This document shows, in pieces, positions 40,614 to 46,605 of a stretch of DNA of 46,605 nucleotides; position 1 is the first letter of the stretch; each line of letters opens with the position of its first letter. The position numbers and the translations under genes are program-made. Below the pieces are notes generated by a model. That model searched no databases and had not been told where the DNA came from. It saw only the letters and a list, made by a program, of their open reading frames with translations. This stretch comes from Subtercola vilae (GTDB lineage: Bacteria > Actinomycetota > Actinomycetes > Actinomycetales > Microbacteriaceae): the NCBI RefSeq assembly GCF_004923255.1, contig NZ_QYRT01000030.1, positions 1 through 46,605 on the forward strand, written 5' to 3'.

Positions 40614-40643
40614 GTCGGGGGCCAGGTTCACCTGGTCCCCGAC
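40614..40643 (+). terminator. Strong hairpin between BMP gene and ABC ATPase
   Basis: GTCGGGGGCCAGG (40614-40626) pairs with CCTGGTCCCCGAC (40631-40643) around TTCA, 13 pairs including one G-U. It starts 22 nt after the lipoprotein stop. It probably causes partial termination or protects the upstream mRNA, giving more binding protein than transporter. Confidence 0.7.
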
Positions 40644-40680
40644 CTTCGTTAACCATCCACTCCCCGGGTAGATTGAAATT

Positions 40681-42228
40681 ATGAAGCTCGAACTACGGGG
40701 CATCACCAAGCGTTTTGGGTCACTCGTCGCGAATGACCACATCGACCTTGTTGTGAAGCCAGGTGAGATCCACGCCCTTCTCGGTGAGAACGGCGCTGGT
40801 AAGTCCACCCTCATGAATGTGCTCTACGGCCTCTATCAGGCCGACGACGGCGAGATTCTCCTCGATGACGAGGTGCAGCATTTCGCCGGGCCCGGCGACG
40901 CCATGAACGCGGGAATCGGCATGGTGCACCAGCACTTCATGCTCATCCCGGTGTTCACCGTCGCCGAGAACGTGATGCTCGGCAACGAGCAGACCAAGGC
41001 AGGTGGCCGTCTCGACCTGCCGGCTGCCCGCGCCCGCGTGCGGGAGATCAGCGCCCGGTTCGGGTTCGACCTCGACCCGGATGCCCTGGTCGACGACCTT
41101 CCGGTGGGAGTGCAGCAGCGCGTCGAGATCATCAAGGCCCTCTCGCGCGACGCGAAGGTGCTCGTGTTCGATGAGCCCACCGCGGTGCTCACCCCGCAGG
41201 AGACCGACGAACTGATGGTCATCATGGGTCAGTTGCGCGACGCCGGCACTTCTATCGTGTTCATCACGCACAAGCTGCGCGAGGTGCGGGAGATCGCCGA
41301 CCGCATCACCATCATCCGGCTGGGATCGGTGGTCGGCGAGGCCGCCCCCACCGCGTCGAATGCCGAACTTGCCTCGCTCATGGTGGGCCGGGCCGTCGAA
41401 CTCACCGTGCACAAAGAGGTGTCGAGCCCGGGCGAAGCCGCCCTCGTGGTGCGCGACCTGTCTGTGGTGGATGCCCTCGGCCAACTTGTCGTGAACCATG
41501 TGTCATTCGAGGTGCACCGCGGCGAGATCCTCGCCATCGCCGGTGTGCAGGGCAATGGTCAGACCGAGCTGAGCGAGGCCATCATCGGCCTGCAGGAGAA
41601 GGTGCTCGGCTCGATCACCCTCGACGGCCGCTGGCTCGTCGGCATGAGCGTTGCGAAGGTGCTCGACGCCGGGGTGGGCTTCGTGCCCGAAGACCGCAAC
41701 CATGACGGGCTCGTGGGCGAGTTCACCATCGCCGAGAACCTCATGCTCGACCGCAGCGACCGCGCACCGTTCGTCAAGCGCGGAACCCTGCAGCTGAACT
41801 ACCTGAACCAGTTCGCCGACGAGAAGGCGAAGGAGTTCGACGTGCGCTCGCAGGGCATCCAGACCCCGGTGGGCCGGCTCTCGGGCGGCAACCAGCAGAA
41901 GGTGGTGCTGGCGCGTGAACTCAGCCGTGATCTGCGGCTGTTCGTCGCCGCGCAGCCGACCCGCGGCATCGACGTGGGCTCGATCGAGTTCGTGCACAAG
42001 CGCATTGTCGAGACCCGCGATTCGGGGGTACCCGTCATCGTGGTCTCGACCGAACTCGACGAGGTCACGGCGCTCGCCGACCGCATCGCGGTGATGTACC
42101 GCGGCAGCATCGTGGGCATCGTGCCCGGCAACACCTCGCGCGACGTGCTCGGGCTGATGATGGCCGGCGAGGTTCCCGACACCATCACCACGATCGACAC
42201 CGACACAATCGAAGGGGCTCTTCTATGA
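40681..42228 (+). CDS. Nucleoside ABC importer ATPase (tandem domains)
   Basis: A 515-aa protein with two ABC domains. Domain 1: Walker A GENGAGKST, signature LPVGVQQRVEI, Walker B VLVFDEPTAVL. Domain 2 has a degenerate Walker A (GVQGNGQTE) but a full signature LSGGNQQKVVLAREL and an altered Walker B (LFVAAQPTRGID), the usual asymmetry of sugar/nucleoside importers (NupA/YufO, RbsA type). The stop overlaps the start of the permease gene (ATGA). It energises uptake of ligands delivered by the two BMP lipoproteins. Confidence 0.93.
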   Translation: MKLELRGITKRFGSLVANDHIDLVVKPGEIHALLGENGAGKSTLMNVLYGLYQADDGEILLDDEVQHFAGPGDAMNAGIGMVHQHFMLIPVFTVAENVMLGNEQTKAGGRLDLPAARARVREISARFGFDLDPDALVDDLPVGVQQRVEIIKALSRDAKVLVFDEPTAVLTPQETDELMVIMGQLRDAGTSIVFITHKLREVREIADRITIIRLGSVVGEAAPTASNAELASLMVGRAVELTVHKEVSSPGEAALVVRDLSVVDALGQLVVNHVSFEVHRGEILAIAGVQGNGQTELSEAIIGLQEKVLGSITLDGRWLVGMSVAKVLDAGVGFVPEDRNHDGLVGEFTIAENLMLDRSDRAPFVKRGTLQLNYLNQFADEKAKEFDVRSQGIQTPVGRLSGGNQQKVVLARELSRDLRLFVAAQPTRGIDVGSIEFVHKRIVETRDSGVPVIVVSTELDEVTALADRIAVMYRGSIVGIVPGNTSRDVLGLMMAGEVPDTITTIDTDTIEGALL

Positions 42229-43460
42229 GCGACACAGCGGCCGCTCAGCCTGCACCGAAGTCGAACCAGGTTCTGCGAGACATCATGGGTGGCAGCGTTG
42301 TCATCTCGATTCTCGCGGTGGTGCTGGCGCTCATCGCCGGCGGTATTCTCATCGCACTCACCGATCCGGGCGTGCAGGCCGCGTCGGGCTACTTCTTCTC
42401 CCGCCCTGGCGACACGCTGTCTGCTATCTGGACGTCGGTTTCGGGTGCGTACGGCGCGCTCTTCCAAGGTTCTGTGGTCAACTTCGGTGCCACGACCTTC
42501 GCGAACGCCATCAAGCCGCTGACCAACACGCTCACGTTCGCCACGCCGCTGATCGCGGCCGGGCTCGGTGTGGGGCTCGCGTTTCGGGCCGGTATGTTCA
42601 ACATCGGCGGCCAGGGGCAGATGCTCATCGCCGCGGCGGCGGCCGGCTGGGTGGGGTATTCGTTTCCGCTGCCGTACGGCATCCACCTCATTCTCGCGGT
42701 CGCCGCGGGTATTGCCGGCGGCGCCATCTGGGGCGGAATAGTCGGCTTTCTGAAGGCCCGCACGGGTGCCCACGAGGTGATCGTCACCATCATGCTGAAC
42801 TACGTGGCGGTGTACCTCGTGTCGTACATGCTGCGCACGCCCGGCCTCTTGCAGGCGCCCGGCTCGAACAACCCCAAGACGCCGGCCATGCTGCCGAGTG
42901 CGGTCTACCCCGACCTACTCGGCCCGGGTTTCAACCTGCACGCCGGGCTGATCGTGTCTATCGCCGCCACGATCTTCGTCTGGTGGCTGCTGAACCGGTC
43001 GAGCCTCGGCTTCAAATTTCGGGCCGTGGGGCAGAACCCCAATGCGGCCCGGGTTGCGGGTATCGACGTGAAGCGTTCGTACATCACCGTGATGCTGCTC
43101 TCGGGCGGGCTCGTCGGCCTCGCCGGTGTGGCGCAGGTTCTCGGCACTGTCACGAGCGGGTTCTCGTCGGGCATCGACGCCGGTATCGGGTTCGACGCCA
43201 TCACGGTGGCGCTGCTCGGCCGGTCGAAGCCGTGGGGCATCTTTGTCGCGGGCATTCTGTTCGGCGCATTCAAGGCCGGCGGTTTCGCCATGCAGGCCGG
43301 CCAGGGCATCCCGGTCGACATCGTGCTCGTGGTTCAGTCTCTCATCGTGCTGTTCATCGCAGCGCCTCCCCTCGTGCGGGCCGTGTTCCGCCTGCCCACA
43401 CCCGGCGTTGCTTCGAAGAAGAAGCCCGCCCCGAAACAGATTGCGGTGGCCGCGAAATGA
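42225..43460 (+). CDS. Nucleoside ABC importer permease 1
   Basis: A 411-aa membrane protein of the BPD_transp_2 (RbsC/LivH-like) class, about 9-10 helices, with AAGLGVGLAFRAGMFNIGGQGQ, an ARTGAHEVIVTIMLNYVAVY segment and LGFKFRAVGQNPNAARVAGI, the cytosolic loop contacting the ATPase. Matches NupB/YufP-type nucleoside permeases. Overlaps both neighbours by 4 nt. The basic C-terminus ends SKKKPAPKQIAVAAK. Confidence 0.92.
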   Translation: MSDTAAAQPAPKSNQVLRDIMGGSVVISILAVVLALIAGGILIALTDPGVQAASGYFFSRPGDTLSAIWTSVSGAYGALFQGSVVNFGATTFANAIKPLTNTLTFATPLIAAGLGVGLAFRAGMFNIGGQGQMLIAAAAAGWVGYSFPLPYGIHLILAVAAGIAGGAIWGGIVGFLKARTGAHEVIVTIMLNYVAVYLVSYMLRTPGLLQAPGSNNPKTPAMLPSAVYPDLLGPGFNLHAGLIVSIAATIFVWWLLNRSSLGFKFRAVGQNPNAARVAGIDVKRSYITVMLLSGGLVGLAGVAQVLGTVTSGFSSGIDAGIGFDAITVALLGRSKPWGIFVAGILFGAFKAGGFAMQAGQGIPVDIVLVVQSLIVLFIAAPPLVRAVFRLPTPGVASKKKPAPKQIAVAAK

Positions 43461-44815
43461 GCTCCCCTCTCTCGGCTTCGGCCGCCAGCGGAACCAACCT
43501 GGCGACCGAGGTAGCCGACCCCGGCACTCGTGCCACGGCGACGCAGCACGAGCATCCCGACTCGTCGAACGGTCTCGAGAAGACCATCGTGAAGTCGTAC
43601 AAGGCCCCGATTGCGTTCGCCATCTTCACGGTCATCGCGCTGGTGCTCTTCGTGGTGCTCGGGCGCGACGGTGTCTCGACTTTTCGCCTGTCGAACGACA
43701 ACGACCTGATTCAGCTGCCGGCGCTCGGTGTTCCCACGCGCATCGCGGGAATCGTGGCGACGGTGCTGCTCGCCGTCATCGCGGTGCTGGCGTACCTGCG
43801 TGTGCGGGCCGACCGGCACGTGCCGCTCTGGCTGACCAGCCTGTTCGGGGTGCTGTTTCTGTTCGGGTTTCTCGCGTGGGCGGCCGCAGGCCAGACTCTG
43901 CCCGTACCCGGGCTGCTCGTGGGAACGGTGTCGCTCTCGGTGCCGCTCATCTTCGGTGCGATGGGCGGGGTCATCTCCGAGCGCGTCGGTGTGGTGAACG
44001 TGGCCATCGAGGGCCAGCTGCTCGCCGGGGCCTTCGCCTCGGCGGTCGTGGCCTCGATCACGGGCCAGCCGTTGCTCGGTCTCGTGGTGGCGATGATCGC
44101 CGGAGCCCTGGTGTCGTTCGTGCTCGCGGCTTTCGCGATCAAGTACCTGGTCGACCAGGTGATCGTGGGCGTGGTGCTGAACGTGCTGGTCATCGGGCTG
44201 ACCAACTTCTTGTACTCGCAGGTGCTGTCGAAGAACGCCGAAGTGCTGAACTCCCCGCCGCGGTTCGACCGCATCAACATTCCGGTGCTGAGTGAGATCC
44301 CTATCATTGGCCCTACTCTGTTTCGGCAGACGATCGTGGTGTACCTGATGTACATCGGGGTCGCGGCGGTGTACTTTGCCTTGTTCCACACGAAGTGGGG
44401 CCTGCGGGTGCGAGCGGTGGGTGAGCATCCACAGGCCGCCGACACCGTCGGTATCAACGTGAGTGGCACCCGGTTCTGGAACGTGCTGCTCGCGGGCGCC
44501 ATTGCCGGGCTCGGTGGGGCGTACTTCACGCTCGGGTCGGTCGGCGCGTTCAACAAGGAGATGACGGCGGGCGCGGGGTACATCGCTCTGGCGGCGGTGA
44601 TCTTCGGGCAGTGGGATCCGATCAGGGCCACGCTCGCGGCGCTCCTGTTCGGGTTCGCGTCGAACCTGCAGAACGTGCTCGGCATCATCGGTTCACCGGT
44701 GCCGAGCGAGTTCATGCTGATGCTGCCGTACGTGCTGACGATCTTCGCCGTGGCGGGGCTGGTGGGCCGCTCGCGCGGGCCGGCTGCGTCGGGTCGACCC
44801 TACATAAAGGCGTGA
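43457..44815 (+). CDS. Nucleoside ABC importer permease 2
   Basis: A 452-aa partner permease. The ATG at 43457 overlaps the stop of permease 1; the longer frame upstream is antisense-free shadow coding in another phase. A long polar N-terminus (about 50 residues, with TATQHEHPDSSNG) precedes the helices; MGGVISERVGVVNVAIEGQL and TKWGLRVRAVGEHPQAADTV are the typical YufQ/NupC features. The N-terminal segment, with three extra helices before the core, makes it longer than the usual 310-320 aa. Confidence 0.92.
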   Translation: MSSPLSASAASGTNLATEVADPGTRATATQHEHPDSSNGLEKTIVKSYKAPIAFAIFTVIALVLFVVLGRDGVSTFRLSNDNDLIQLPALGVPTRIAGIVATVLLAVIAVLAYLRVRADRHVPLWLTSLFGVLFLFGFLAWAAAGQTLPVPGLLVGTVSLSVPLIFGAMGGVISERVGVVNVAIEGQLLAGAFASAVVASITGQPLLGLVVAMIAGALVSFVLAAFAIKYLVDQVIVGVVLNVLVIGLTNFLYSQVLSKNAEVLNSPPRFDRINIPVLSEIPIIGPTLFRQTIVVYLMYIGVAAVYFALFHTKWGLRVRAVGEHPQAADTVGINVSGTRFWNVLLAGAIAGLGGAYFTLGSVGAFNKEMTAGAGYIALAAVIFGQWDPIRATLAALLFGFASNLQNVLGIIGSPVPSEFMLMLPYVLTIFAVAGLVGRSRGPAASGRPYIKA

Positions 44816-44817
44816 CG

Positions 44818-45293
44818 ATGACTGATGCTGTGGTGACTGATGCTGTTCTGCCGGGAGTTCTGCCGACGGAGTCTGGGCCTACCTCCGGTTCTGCGGTCGA
44901 CTGGGATGCCCTGCGAGCCGTCGCGCTCGACGCCCTCACGCACGCCTATGTGCCGTACTCGCACTTTCCCGTGGGGGTGGCGGCCCTCGTCGACGACGGG
45001 CGCATCATCTCGGGCGCGAACGTCGAGAACGCGTCGTACGGCCTGACGCTCTGCGCGGAGTGCGCTCTGGTGTCGTCGCTGCACATGACCGGCGGCGGCA
45101 AGCTCGTGGCGTTCACCTGCGTCGACGGCCAGGGCGGCGCTCTGATGCCGTGCGGTCGGTGCCGCCAGCTGCTCTACGAACACTCCGCAGAGGGCATGTT
45201 GCTTGCGACGGTCTCGGGCATCCGCACCATCGACGAGGTGCTGCCCGACGCGTTCGGGCCCCGCACGCTGGTCGCCTACCGTGAGGCAACCGC

Positions 45294-45297
<4 letters not shown>
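44818..45297 (+). CDS. cdd: Cytidine deaminase
   Basis: Converts (deoxy)cytidine to (deoxy)uridine in nucleoside salvage. The 159-aa enzyme shows the zinc/catalytic site ASYGLTLCAECALVSS and PCGRCRQLLYE of tetrameric CDAs, plus the N-terminal AYVPYSHFPVGVAAL. The ATG at 44818 has AAAGG 7 nt upstream. A 30-residue N-terminal tail (TDAVLPGVLPTESG...) exceeds the usual 130-aa enzyme. Placed directly after the importer, its job is to process imported nucleosides. The stop overlaps deoA (GTGA). Confidence 0.93.
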
Positions 45298-46592
<1,295 letters not shown>

Positions 46593-46605
46593 CGCCCCGC
46601 CCGCC

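Overview
The window looks like a chromosome segment of a high-GC actinobacterium, most likely a Microbacteriaceae member. This is an inference from G/C-rich third codon positions, frequent GTG/TTG starts, 1-4 nt gene overlaps, the sdhC-D-A-B order, a Ppm-type mannosyltransferase, an MgtA-like glycosyltransferase, and an FMN riboswitch ahead of ribD-ribE-ribBA-ribH. No species is claimed.

Bases 1-4907 are the accessory part: the end of a phage-like or integrative element abutting tRNA-Thr(CGT) at 4832-4907. A leaderless XRE repressor reads rightward, and its last 14 codons lie inside the tRNA gene. Leftward runs a compressed operon: an excisionase-like protein, a ParB-like HTH protein, a 171-aa phage-type protein, a gene whose 3' half looks replaced, an Ala/Tyr-repeat protein, and a chain of very small genes joined by ATGA/GTGA/TGATG overlaps (membrane peptides of 58, 26 and 49 residues, a Cys-rich 40-residue protein). 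One small gene (2623-2868) points the other way and has a structured leader able to mask its ribosome binding site.

4933-9653 holds housekeeping genes: a Gfo/Idh/MocA oxidoreductase, nicotinamidase, a SpoU rRNA methyltransferase, purU and folD. 9806-18308 holds an ABC exporter and a complete alpha-glucoside utilisation cluster: a GH13 glucosidase divergent from a binding protein, two permeases, a small membrane protein and a LacI regulator, with a perfect LacI-type operator in the divergent promoter. 18388-20643 is a small scar region: two orphan ORFs, a 5'-truncated IS256-type transposase, and a divergent SDR/TetR pair sharing a 48-bp nested dyad.

20739-37048 is mostly leftward: an MHS transporter, the riboflavin operon with riboswitch, polyprenol-phosphate mannosyltransferase, a CtaG-like protein with an odd start, trpS, xthA, a YihY protein, and sdhCDAB behind a promoter overlapped by a good DtxR/IdeR iron-box match. 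37152-46592 runs rightward: manC, two tandem BMP-family lipoproteins, a nucleoside ABC importer, cytidine deaminase and thymidine phosphorylase, which together form a nucleoside uptake and salvage operon.

Both binding-protein-first transport operons carry a strong hairpin just after the binding-protein gene. Several enzymes carry simple-sequence tails or inserts (PncA, FolD, RibD). I did not find a clearly new multi-gene defence or metabolic system. The least explained part is the element at 1-4907, especially the oppositely oriented gene with the switchable leader.
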